The notes below the pieces were generated by a model. That model ran no database searches, was not told the origin of the DNA, and saw only the letters and a program-made list of their open reading frames with translations. Positions 52,376 to 60,242 of a stretch of DNA of 64,000 bases are shown in pieces. Each line of letters opens with the position of its first letter. Position 1 is the first letter of the stretch. Where the stretch lies: positions 1,049,352 to 1,113,351 of the forward strand of contig JAUJNR010000002.1 of assembly GCA_030448055.1 (NCBI GenBank), given 5' to 3'. Made by a program: the position numbers and the translations under genes. Origin of the DNA: Pyrinomonadaceae bacterium. GTDB taxonomy: Bacteria > Acidobacteriota > Blastocatellia > Pyrinomonadales > Pyrinomonadaceae.

Positions 52376-53470
52376 ATGAAAATTCGGAAAGTCTTTATTT
52401 TACTCGCTCTGTTAATCTCATTTGTAAATTACGCCGCCGCGCAAGCAACTCCGCGTTTGTCCGAACAGTTAGCTGACACGGCGATGAATCGCATCTGGAC
52501 GGACGACGGAAATCCGGCAGGAATTCCGAGAAAATGGACTTACGATCAGGGCGTGATTTTAAAAGGCATCGAAGCGCTCTGGTATGCGACCGGCGATGTG
52601 AAGTATTACAACCACATCAAAACCGGAATGGATTTCTGGCTCGATAAAGACGGCAACATCAAAGGTTACTCCATCGACGAATACAACATCGACCATATCA
52701 CGCCGGGACGCGCGATGCTGACGCTTTACCGAGTCCCCGGAGACGCGAAATATAAAAAAGCGGTTGATACGCTGCACTCGCAGCTCAAAACTCACCCGCG
52801 CACAAAGGAAGGCGGTTTCTGGCACAAAAAGATTTACCCGAATCAAATGTGGCTCGACGGGCTCTATATGGGCGAGCCGTTTTACACGGAATATTCCGCC
52901 GTGTTCGGCGAAGATAATTACAACGACATCGCCAATCAATTTGTCTGGATGGAAAATCACGCGCGCGACGCGAAAACCGGTTTGCTTTATCATGGCTGGG
53001 ACGAGTCGCGCGAGCAAAAATGGGCGAATAAAGAAACCGGTTTGAGTCCGCACGTTTGGGGACGCGCGATGGGCTGGTATGCGATGGCGCTGGTTGATAC
53101 GCTCGATACTTTCCCGAAAAACCATCCGCGCCGCAGCGAAATCGTCGCCATTCTAAACCGCGAAGCCGCCGCCATTGAAAAATATCAGGACAAGGACGGG
53201 CTTTGGTGGGATATCGTTGATTTGCCGAACAAAGCGAAAAATTATCACGAATCGTCCGCCGCCGCGATGTTCGTTTACGCGCTCGCCAAAGGCGTGCGGC
53301 AGGGAAATTTGCCCGACAAATATCTGAAGGTCGCCGAAAAAGGCTGGGCGGGAATTAAACGAGAATTCATCGAAACTACGCCTGATGGAAAAATTAACTG
53401 GAAAGGAACGGTTTCAGTCTCGGGACTCGGCGGAAATCCTTATCGTGATGGAAGTTACGATTATATATGA
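52376..53470 (+). CDS. Unsaturated rhamnogalacturonyl hydrolase, GH105 (split from its C-terminal part)
   Basis: The ORF track starts at 52313; the ATG at 52376 directly precedes the signal peptide (IRKVFILLALLISFVNYAAA) and is better (364 aa). The alpha/alpha-barrel of GH105 (YteR/YesR) is complete: WTYDQGVILKGIEALWYATG, YNIDHITPGRAMLTLYR, MWLDGLYMGEPFYTEYS with the catalytic Asp in MWLDG, LSPHVWGRAMGWYAMALVD and LGGNPYRDGSYDY. It hydrolyses unsaturated galacturonyl-rhamnose made by lyases. The frame ends in IYM context: DGSYDYI and stop, and the next ORF begins MSEKVIVNDPKG. In relatives this junction is continuous, so a one-base deletion probably split the gene. Confidence 0.9.
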   Translation: MKIRKVFILLALLISFVNYAAAQATPRLSEQLADTAMNRIWTDDGNPAGIPRKWTYDQGVILKGIEALWYATGDVKYYNHIKTGMDFWLDKDGNIKGYSIDEYNIDHITPGRAMLTLYRVPGDAKYKKAVDTLHSQLKTHPRTKEGGFWHKKIYPNQMWLDGLYMGEPFYTEYSAVFGEDNYNDIANQFVWMENHARDAKTGLLYHGWDESREQKWANKETGLSPHVWGRAMGWYAMALVDTLDTFPKNHPRRSEIVAILNREAAAIEKYQDKDGLWWDIVDLPNKAKNYHESSAAAMFVYALAKGVRQGNLPDKYLKVAEKGWAGIKREFIETTPDGKINWKGTVSVSGLGGNPYRDGSYDYI

Positions 53471-54288
53471 GCGAGAAAGTCATCGTCAACGACCCGAAAG
53501 GTTTGGGCGCGGCTATCAAAGCCGCCGTCGAGATGGAAATGCTTGAAAAAGGGCGTGCAGGCAAAGACAAAACTGTCGTGCTCGATTCTTATTTCAATAA
53601 TGAATGGAAAAAAGACGCCAACGGGAAAATGATTTCGTGGCATTACAAATGGGACGAAATGGCAAACGGCGGTTATTCGCTCTGGGGAAACCTCTTCCGC
53701 AACTACGGCGCGCAAACCGAAACGCTCAATGCCGCGCCAACTGCCGCGATTTTGAAAAACGCCGATGTTTACATCATCGTTGACCCAGACACGGAAAAGG
53801 AAACCGAAAAGCCTAATTATGTTTCGGCAAGCGATGCGAAGACGATTGCCGATTGGGTCAATAAAGGCGGAGTTCTGGTTTTGATGGGCAATGATTTTGG
53901 AAACTCAGAGTTTGATAATTTTAATGTCTTAGCCCGAAAGTTCGGTGTTGAATTCAACAAAGACAGCAAATTCCGCGTACAGAATAATAATTTCGAAGAA
54001 GGCAAAATCACCATTGAAGCGAACAATTCAATTTTCAAAACAGCGCGAACGCTTTTTTTAAAGGAAGTCTCGACATTAAAATTGACGGCACCCGCCGGAG
54101 CGGTTTTGGAATCGAACAGCGATAAAATTATGGCGACTGCCAAATACGGTAAAGGCGCAGTTTTCGCCCTCGGCGACCCTTGGCTTTATAACGAATACGT
54201 TGACGGGCGCAAACTGCCCGGTGAATACGAAAATTTCCGCGCCGCAAGTGATTTAACCGTTTGGCTGCTTGAACAAACCGGAAAATAG
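53467..54288 (+). CDS. C-terminal part of the GH105 protein (DUF4350-like)
   Basis: The 273-aa frame starts MSEKVIVNDPKGLGAAIKAA, overlapping the GH105 stop as ATGA. In GH105 proteins of this class the segment Y(Y)xSEKVVxNDPKG normally follows DGSYDY without a break. The rest (VVLDSYFNNEWKKDANGK, ADVYIIVDPDTEKE, DWVNKGGVLVLMGNDFGNSE, KYGKGAVFALGDPWLYNEYV) is a DUF4350-like, GATase-like fold that is found fused to GH105 or GH88 enzymes. It has no signal peptide of its own, so if made separately it would stay in the cytoplasm. That favours a frameshifted single gene over two natural genes. Confidence 0.8.
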   Translation: MSEKVIVNDPKGLGAAIKAAVEMEMLEKGRAGKDKTVVLDSYFNNEWKKDANGKMISWHYKWDEMANGGYSLWGNLFRNYGAQTETLNAAPTAAILKNADVYIIVDPDTEKETEKPNYVSASDAKTIADWVNKGGVLVLMGNDFGNSEFDNFNVLARKFGVEFNKDSKFRVQNNNFEEGKITIEANNSIFKTARTLFLKEVSTLKLTAPAGAVLESNSDKIMATAKYGKGAVFALGDPWLYNEYVDGRKLPGEYENFRAASDLTVWLLEQTGK

Positions 54289-54331
54289 AACGAATATCAC
54301 ATCAGCGATATATGCGTAAACACGAAAATTT

Positions 54332-54862
54332 ATGAAAATCTTCAATTTGAAAATAATTTTACCGTCGCTGATAACAATCGCCAGTTTGGGGTCGTGCGTT
54401 TTAGCGCAAACGAATCGTCAGCCGTCCGCGCCGATTCGTCCGTTTGTTGTCAAGACAAAGCAGTCGCTCGCCGATCTGGAAAAGAATTTGCGTTCGGATA
54501 ACAAAATCGAGGATTTAACCGGCGGAGCGGGAACACAGCTTCGCGTCGCCATTCAGCACGACAAGAAACGCGACGCGGCAGAAGCCGAATCGCACGACGA
54601 TTCAGACGATGTTTATTACGTTTTGGAAGGCTCGGCGCAATTGACGCTGGGCGGCAAACTAGAAAATCCGCGCGAAGCCACACCCGGCGAATGGAGAAGC
54701 CAAAGAATCGTCGGCGGCGGAACTTTTGAAATAAAAAAAGGAGATTTAATCGTCGTCCCGCGCGGTACGCCGCATCATCGCGTGAATACCAAAAACAAAG
54801 AGTTTTCGCTGATTTTAATCAAAATTTTCGCCGAGCCTTTGCCAACTGCGGCGAAGAAATAG
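54332..54862 (+). CDS. Secreted cupin-domain protein
   Basis: The 176-aa protein starts with a signal peptide (IILPSLITIASLGSCVLAQ). A single cupin fold follows, with VYYVLEGSAQLTLGG as the first conserved motif and KKGDLIVVPRGTPHHRVN as the second. The His/Glu pattern is only partly preserved in motif 1 (ESHDDSDDVYYVLEG), so metal binding is possible but not certain. Cupins in pectin loci include KdgF, which opens unsaturated uronates. KdgF is cytoplasmic and shorter, so this secreted protein is at best a distant relative. It sits between the GH105 genes and the regulator gene. Confidence 0.8.
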   Translation: MKIFNLKIILPSLITIASLGSCVLAQTNRQPSAPIRPFVVKTKQSLADLEKNLRSDNKIEDLTGGAGTQLRVAIQHDKKRDAAEAESHDDSDDVYYVLEGSAQLTLGGKLENPREATPGEWRSQRIVGGGTFEIKKGDLIVVPRGTPHHRVNTKNKEFSLILIKIFAEPLPTAAKK

Positions 54863-54962
54863 TTAAAACGGACAAAATCAATTTCGCCGGTCGAAATCGG
54901 AAATGGCAAATAGAAGTTTTATCTTTTATAATGATGGTAAGTTAGGCGGCGGCTCGGATAAA

Positions 54963-55760
54963 ATGAACGATATTTTTTTCAAAACGATTGATACGGAGCA
55001 GCAGGGAACGAGTTCGCAGGTGGTCGTCGAGCAATTGCGCGAAATGATTCACCGCGGCGAACTGCGTTCGGGCGACCGTCTGCCGCCGGAGAGGGATTTG
55101 GCGAAAATGCTCGGCGTTTCACGTCCGACGTTACGCGCCGGAATTCGCTCGCTCGCCGCCGTCGGCGTTTTGCAATCGAAACAGGGCGCCGGAACTTTCG
55201 TCGTCGAAGCCGACGCTTCGCCCGCGCTCGACGGAAATCCTTTGCGGATGATGGCGTCGCTGCACGGTTTTACGAACGCCGAAATGTTTGAAGCGCGACT
55301 TTCGATTGAAATGGATGTCGCCCGTCTCGCCGCCGAACGCGCCACCGCCGAACAACTGGCGGCAATCAGCGAAGAAGTCGCCGAAATGTTCGCCACTTTA
55401 GATGAGCCGGAAGAATTTCTAGTTCACGATATGCGCTTTCATCAAATGATTGCCGCCGCATCGGGCAACCGAATTTTAACCGCCCTGATGAATATGGTAG
55501 CCGGAATTTTGTTTGAAATTCGCAGTAAAACCGTGCATCGCGCTCTGGATTTGAAAGAAGCGGCGGAAATGCACCGTCAGATTTACCGCTGCATCCGCGA
55601 CCGCAACCCGGAAGCGGCGCGGCAGGCGATGCGCGAACATCTGCTGCACACGAAAAAAGCGCAGGAATCGGAACTCATGAACGATTCAGCTCGACTGAAT
55701 AATTCAGAAGGCGCACAAAGAAAAATGAATGGAAAAGTAAACTTAGCAAAGCGCGTTTGA
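54963..55760 (+). CDS. FadR/GntR-family transcriptional regulator of uronate utilisation
   Basis: The ORF track starts at 54903 (285 aa). I prefer the ATG at 54963 (MNDIFFKTID, 265 aa), because a TATAAT box at 54927 suggests transcription starts between the two. The winged HTH has the GntR signature (VVEQLREMIHRGELRSGDRL, PPERDLAKMLGVSRPTLRAG). The FCD ligand domain has metal ligands in HDMRFHQMIAAASGN and EMHRQIYRCI. ExuR, UxuR and KdgR-type regulators of hexuronate use belong here. The gene closes the pectin operon and faces the broken eda gene, three bases apart at the stops. Palindromes matching its family's operator lie at 38.1-38.3 kb and 61.1-61.2 kb. Confidence 0.9.
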   Translation: MNDIFFKTIDTEQQGTSSQVVVEQLREMIHRGELRSGDRLPPERDLAKMLGVSRPTLRAGIRSLAAVGVLQSKQGAGTFVVEADASPALDGNPLRMMASLHGFTNAEMFEARLSIEMDVARLAAERATAEQLAAISEEVAEMFATLDEPEEFLVHDMRFHQMIAAASGNRILTALMNMVAGILFEIRSKTVHRALDLKEAAEMHRQIYRCIRDRNPEAARQAMREHLLHTKKAQESELMNDSARLNNSEGAQRKMNGKVNLAKRV

Positions 55761-56208
55761 AACTACAAATTCTCACTCAGTTCTCTGATTTTTTCTAAAT
55801 ACTGCCGCGCCCTTTCCCCAATTTCACCCGCTCGATTTTCACGTAAAGCCTGTAAATCAACCAAATCCGTACCGACTCCGACCGCAAACGCGCCCGCGGC
55901 GAAAAATCGGCAATCGTTACGCACGAAACGCCGCCGGTCGGCATCATTTCAATATGTGGAAAAAGCGTTTTCAAAGTTTTCAGATATTTCGCGCCGCCGA
56001 GCGTGTCGCACGGGAAAACTTTCACTGCGTTCGCGCCCGCTTTCCAAGCCGTCAGGATTTCGGTCGGCGTTAAACAGCCGGGCATTACGGCGATTTCGGT
56101 TGCCCGGCAAAATTTTACGGTTTCAGCGTCAAATGCCGGACCGACAACAAATTTCGCTCCGGCTTGTACACATTTTTCGGCTTGTTTTACATCTAATACA
56201 GAAATAAT

Positions 56209-56703
56209 TTAGGTTGGTGTTGTATCCAGCCAACCATAAAAGGTTAATTTTTTCACCCGTGAGCCGTCTTTCAGAAACGGCTCAATTGCTTTTATCACCG
56301 CTTCTTCAATCGCTTCGAGACTTTCAAAAACACGATTCTTTAATTCCTTTCGCAGCTCTTTGAAAAGTCGCTCGACCGGATTTAGTTCCGGCGAGTATGC
56401 CGGAAGATGTTCAATCAACAGTTCTTCTCTGACTTTCAAACGAGTGCTGCGATGCGCCGCCGCCCCGTCCGTGATTAGTCTGACGGCTGTTTGCTCGCCG
56501 ACGAAACTTGCAAATTCATCCACAAATACTTGAAAACTTTCCACCGTCATATCAGGCAAAATTAACGCAAACAATTCACCCGAACGCGGGTTTAAAGCTG
56601 CTGACAAATATCCGTATTCATACCCGATGATTTGCTCTCCCGAGGGGCGAACCGCTTTTGCCGTCCATCTCCGCCCCAACTCGGTGCGCGTTCCAAAGCG
56701 CAT
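56209..56703 (-). CDS. IS630-family transposase, C-terminal DDE part
   Basis: The nominal 164-aa ORF starts MRFGTRTELGRRWTAKAVRP, but the frame extends upstream through EAFYFQDE, whose Asp is the first catalytic residue. The second Asp is in LITDGAAAHRS, and the last is Glu in YSPELNPVERLFKELRKEL, the classical IS630/Tc1-mariner DDE ending. It is normally produced by frameshifting from the upstream ORF at AAAAAAACTTTG. Motifs are intact. Confidence 0.92.
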   Translation of the reverse strand: MRFGTRTELGRRWTAKAVRPSGEQIIGYEYGYLSAALNPRSGELFALILPDMTVESFQVFVDEFASFVGEQTAVRLITDGAAAHRSTRLKVREELLIEHLPAYSPELNPVERLFKELRKELKNRVFESLEAIEEAVIKAIEPFLKDGSRVKKLTFYGWLDTTPT

Positions 56704-56732
56704 CTCATCCTGAAAATAAAACGCTTCATCGG

Positions 56733-57230
56733 TTACTCGTGTGGCAAAGTTTTTTTATATTCGAGCTGTTCTTCCAAAGAGGCTTTTTTATTGAATGGGC
56801 GCGGCACTTTTGCCTTAATTCTCAACCGGGAAAAGAGCAGTGAAATTCCACCTTGTGTGTAACTGACCGCAAACTCTTTGGTTAAAAATTGACCTGCTTC
56901 GCGCTGACTGGCAAAGCCATTTTCCGTCGAGGCTCGCTCAATGACTTTTCTTTGTTGTTCATTACTGAGCTTTGACGAGCGCGGTTTCCAATCAAGCCGC
57001 AAATACTGACTCAAACCGTTATCTCGATATTTATGCCATAAATCATAACCGTGTTTTGGCGTGATTCCGCAAATTTGACAAGCATCTTTGATTGAATCGG
57101 TTTCCTGACTTTTGAGCAATCGCAGTAATTGAACTCGTAATCTGATCCGCGCATCTTTTTCCTTCTTTTCTTGTTCTCGCAATTGCTCAACGGTTTCAAT
57201 AATAAGAGCCGGAAAATCTAATTTTCTCAT
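56733..57230 (-). CDS. IS630-family transposase, N-terminal DNA-binding part
   Basis: The 165-aa ORF carries the paired HTH domains of IS630 (RLLKSQETDSIKDACQICGI then GLSQYLRLDWKPRSSKLSNE, and the winged helix YTQGGISLLFSRLRIKAKVP). It ends LEEQLEYKKTLPHE immediately after the A7 slippery run, where the second ORF takes over. Together they form one full-length transposase. Confidence 0.92.
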   Translation of the reverse strand: MRKLDFPALIIETVEQLREQEKKEKDARIRLRVQLLRLLKSQETDSIKDACQICGITPKHGYDLWHKYRDNGLSQYLRLDWKPRSSKLSNEQQRKVIERASTENGFASQREAGQFLTKEFAVSYTQGGISLLFSRLRIKAKVPRPFNKKASLEEQLEYKKTLPHE

Positions 57231-57507
57231 TCGGTCAGCTTAACACACCTACCTTATTTATTTCTGTATAAAACCGTTCCCGCGCGAGCAAAACGTCGGA
57301 ATTTTCTGTATTTAATTCGGCGATTAATTCCGGCGCGTTCGGCACTGTCATCGTTATTTCGAAAACCTTAATGCCGCATTTTAATAATATTTCAATCGCT
57401 TGCCGCGCATCGTTTGCGTCGTTCGCGCGAACGACACAAACGAGTTTTTCGCGTTTGATTGTTTCTATAACTGCTTGTTTTTCCAATTAGTTATTCTGAC
57501 GAACAAA

Positions 57508-58887
57508 TTAAACTTCGCCAAGCTGTGCCGGTTCAAGTCGCGGCGCGAGTAGGTGAATAATCAGCAAAGCAATCAAATACGCAGAAGCCGCAATAGCGAA
57601 AATCGGCACGTAGCTTCCGGTTAATTGCAGGATTTGCCCGACGACGAGCGCGATCAACATTCCGCCGATTGAGCCGAACATTCCGCCGATGCCGACCACC
57701 GAACCGACTGCCTGACGCGGAAACATATCCGAGGCGAGCGTGAAAATATTCGCCGACCAACCCTGATGCGCCGCCGCCGCGATGCCAATGAGCAGAACCG
57801 CTATCCATAAATTTGCCGTCTGCGCTGCGAAAACAATCGGCACGACCGCGAGCGCGCAAATCAGCATCGCCGTTTTGCGTCCGGCGTTGATTGACCATCC
57901 GCGCTTGATTAAAGCCGAAGAAAGCCAGCCGCCGCCGATTGAGCCGACATCGGCGATGATGTAAATAATGGCGAGCGGAATGCCGAAATTTTTCAAATCC
58001 AAACCGTGCTGTTTATTCAGAAAATCCGGCAGCCAGAAAAGATAAACCCACCAAATCGGGTCGGTTAAAAATTTTCCGAGCGCGAAAGCCCACGTTTGCC
58101 GGTGCGGAAAAAGCCGCGCCCACGGAATTTTAACTGTTGATTCGGGCGGATCGGATCGGATATAAGCGAGTTCGGCTCTGGAAAGTTTCGGGTCTTCTTC
58201 GGGTTTGCGGTAAATCAAAAGCCAGAAAACCAGCCAGATGAAACCGATTGCGCCGGTGATGATAAACGCCATCTGCCAGCCGTAGTTTAACGCAATCCAC
58301 GGTACGACGAGTGGGGTAGTCAGCGCGCCGACGTTTGTACCCGAATTGAAAATGCCGGTCGCTAGGGCGCGTTCTTTTTTCGGAAACCATTCGGAGGTCG
58401 TTTTAATAGCCGCGGGAAAATAACCTGCTTCGCCGATGCCCAGCGCAAAACGCGCGGCGGCAAATCCCATCACCGAATAGGCGAGCGCGTGCGCCATCGC
58501 CGCCAGACTCCAAACGGTAATCGAAAGCGAAGACCCGAGGCGCGTCCCGATTCTGTCAATCAAACCTCCGACGAGCAAAAGTCCGAGCGCGTAAGCCGCC
58601 TGAAACGAAAAAACAATCCAACTGTATTCGACTTCCGTCCAGCCGATTTCCGCTTGCAGCGTCGGTTTTAAGATTCCGATCACCTGCCGGTCAATATAGT
58701 TAATCGTCGCGGCGAAAAACAGCAGCGCGCAAATCACCCAGCGTCGTCTGCCGATGCGCTCGTTAATCACGTCCAGAGCGGCAACAGCCGCGCCCGTCGC
58801 GCTCGCGCCCGCCGAAGCAGGTGGCGAAATTTCCGACGCGGATTTCGGCTCTTCGATTTCCTCGATTATAGTTTGTGCGTCATTCAT
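57508..58887 (-). CDS. exuT: MFS hexuronate transporter (ACS family, ExuT-like)
   Basis: This 459-aa protein has 12 predicted membrane helices after a hydrophilic N-terminus of about 45 residues. ACS-family signatures are FFAATINYIDRQVIGILKPT in helix 1, GLIDRIGTRLGSSLSITVWS (the MFS loop 2-3 motif), RFALGIGEAGYFPAAIKTTS in helix 4-5 and WFPKKERALATGIFNSG. These are closest to hexuronate/galacturonate importers such as ExuT. It imports galacturonate and related uronates freed by the secreted enzymes. It lies 21 bases after the eda start on the same strand, so both were one operon; the IS in eda is downstream and does not block transport gene expression. Confidence 0.92.
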   Translation of the reverse strand: MNDAQTIIEEIEEPKSASEISPPASAGASATGAAVAALDVINERIGRRRWVICALLFFAATINYIDRQVIGILKPTLQAEIGWTEVEYSWIVFSFQAAYALGLLLVGGLIDRIGTRLGSSLSITVWSLAAMAHALAYSVMGFAAARFALGIGEAGYFPAAIKTTSEWFPKKERALATGIFNSGTNVGALTTPLVVPWIALNYGWQMAFIITGAIGFIWLVFWLLIYRKPEEDPKLSRAELAYIRSDPPESTVKIPWARLFPHRQTWAFALGKFLTDPIWWVYLFWLPDFLNKQHGLDLKNFGIPLAIIYIIADVGSIGGGWLSSALIKRGWSINAGRKTAMLICALAVVPIVFAAQTANLWIAVLLIGIAAAAHQGWSANIFTLASDMFPRQAVGSVVGIGGMFGSIGGMLIALVVGQILQLTGSYVPIFAIAASAYLIALLIIHLLAPRLEPAQLGEV

Positions 58888-58978
58888 TAATTTTGTCCTT
58901 AGGTTTAAAGTAGGTCGGAACTCGCGCTTTCGGCGCAGTATTTGGCATTTGAAAGCCGCCGGACGCGTAGCACAAAAT

Positions 58979-60130
58979 TTATAAATTCAAAATGCCGGGA
59001 GAAAGATATTCGCGCCCGCCGATTTCGACGGAAATGCTTGGAAAATCAACGGTTCGCGTTAACGTTTCAATTTCGCCCGCAACAAGCAAATTGGTTTCTT
59101 CCACTTTCGTTCCCGTTATTGAAGGATTCCACGCAAACGCTTGATTCGGAAAAACCGTTTCGGCTGATTTCGGATGCGCCGTCCAATCGCGCGTTTTATA
59201 TCCGGTCGCGCCGCCTTGGTGATGCAGATTTATTTCGTTGGCAAAACCTTTTTCGGCGTAAGCATCGGCGGCGATTCGGTAAAGTTCCGCGCCGTTTTTT
59301 CCAATCCTTGTTTCGGAAAGAAGTTTGGCGAAAACGTATGCGGCAGCCTCGGTTTTGCACTTTAATTCATCAGGAACTTTTCCGGCGCAGACGATGCGGC
59401 TTAAATTTGCAATCAAACCTTCGCGTTTGGCGCAAATCACGATTAAAAGAACTTTTTTCCAAATGTTTTCGGTGGGAATCGGATGACGAAATTTTTCGAT
59501 GCGCTCGTCGGCGGCAACCAGAGTAACAACTGCGCTGATATTAAATTTCGCCAATTCGTTTCGTGTTTTTCGCGCGATTTCCAATTCGGTTTCGCCGGGC
59601 TTGATATTTTCAAACAAATTGCCGATTGCCGCGCCCGCGTCTTTTCCGAGTTCTCGGTATCTTTCAATTTCCGGGTTGGTCAAACTGTAACGACATTGTG
59701 AAATCGAATTTTCAAGCAAACGAATTTTATTGTGCAAAAACAAATCCGAAGCGATTTGCGTCTTGTTTTCCAAAAGCGATTTCGCTTTTTCGATGACAAA
59801 ATCGCCGATTGATTTTTCGTCCTGCCAGGCATACTCGATTGGTTCAAAATCTTCCGCTGAAATCTCTTCGGTTAAAAGGCGCGTCATTTCGATGTTATTT
59901 GCCAGCACGAATTTTTTGCCGTCGCGTCTAACTAACAAAAAACACGCACCGTTTTCTTTGCTTAAATCAATACCGTTGGATTTTCCGCCGGAAAGCCACG
60001 CGAAATTGTATTGCGCGTTTATCAAAACGCCGTCCAGATTTTGCGCGTCGAGCATTTTTTGCAACCGTTCGGTTTTTTCTTCTATTTCGGAATTCACAAA
60101 AATAATTTTTAATCGTCCCGTTTTGCGCAA
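58979..60130 (-). CDS. Creatinase/prolidase-fold (M24-like) protein lacking metal ligands
   Basis: The 383-aa ORF starts at TTG 60130; a GTG at 60097 (NSEIEEKTERLQ) is an alternative start. An N-terminal creatinase domain (LINAQYNFAWLSGGKSNGID) precedes an M24 pita-bread fold (FENIKPGETELEIARKTRNE). At the position of the first M24 metal-binding Asp pair the sequence reads IVICAKREGLIANLSRIV, with Cys and Asn instead of Asp, while HHQGGATGY and EETNLL remain. So it is probably not a metallopeptidase; creatinase itself works without metal. Its constant company with uronate genes suggests a small C-N substrate or a non-enzymatic role. It belongs to the exuT-kduD strand. Confidence 0.8.
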   Translation of the reverse strand: MRKTGRLKIIFVNSEIEEKTERLQKMLDAQNLDGVLINAQYNFAWLSGGKSNGIDLSKENGACFLLVRRDGKKFVLANNIEMTRLLTEEISAEDFEPIEYAWQDEKSIGDFVIEKAKSLLENKTQIASDLFLHNKIRLLENSISQCRYSLTNPEIERYRELGKDAGAAIGNLFENIKPGETELEIARKTRNELAKFNISAVVTLVAADERIEKFRHPIPTENIWKKVLLIVICAKREGLIANLSRIVCAGKVPDELKCKTEAAAYVFAKLLSETRIGKNGAELYRIAADAYAEKGFANEINLHHQGGATGYKTRDWTAHPKSAETVFPNQAFAWNPSITGTKVEETNLLVAGEIETLTRTVDFPSISVEIGGREYLSPGILNL

Positions 60131-60131
60131 A

Positions 60132-60222
60132 CACGGATAAACACCGATGGAAAAAGATTTTATTGAGTTAATCCTGCTTATTCCGTTTTGATTTATCTTT
60201 GATTTATCTAAGTTTATCCGTG
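60132..60222. repeat. Intergenic inverted repeat with internal tandem repeat
   Basis: Arms CACGGATAAAC (60132-60142) and GTTTATCCGTG (60212-60222) are perfect. GATTTATCT occurs twice just inside the right arm. Such GGATAAACACGGAT-type intergenic repeats often recur through a genome; copies elsewhere in this window were not seen. Confidence 0.75.
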
Positions 60223-60242
60223 CAAATCTGAGGGTAAATTAC

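Larger units (their letters stand above)
56197..57268 (-). mobile_element. IS630-family element inserted in eda, TSD TAA
   Basis: 1072 bp. Ends TACAGAAATAATTTAGGT (left) and TACAGAAATAAATAAGGT (right, reversed) are inverted repeats of about 27 bp. The flanks both read TAA (56194-56196, 57269-57271); IS630 elements target and duplicate TA, so the extra A may belong to target or element. Two minus-strand ORFs meet at a run of seven A residues. Confidence 0.92.
55763..57486 (-). pseudogene. eda: KDPG/KHG aldolase, broken by an IS and two frameshifts
   Basis: The N-terminal fragment (57486-57269) reads MEKQAVIETIKREKLVCVVR, then GIKVFEITMTVPNAPELIAE. The C-terminal fragment (56196-55763) reads VLDVKQAEKCVQAGAKFVVG, AVMPGCLTPTEILTAWKAGA, VKVFPCDTLGGAKYLK and MMPTGGVS. 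The schiff-base Lys is in AVKVFP. Removing the IS and one TAA duplication restores GTVLDV only if one missing base is added in the CTCGCGCGGG run (family: LLGAGTVLD). A second missing base near 55897 separates GGVSCVTIADF from AAGAFAVGVGTDLVDLQALR, which runs on to the true stop at 55763. Three hits make a pseudogene, unless the indels are sequencing errors. Confidence 0.85.

Noticed and set aside
54450-54683. Minus-strand ORF opposite the cupin gene
   Set aside because: Arg-rich antisense frame without any family pattern.
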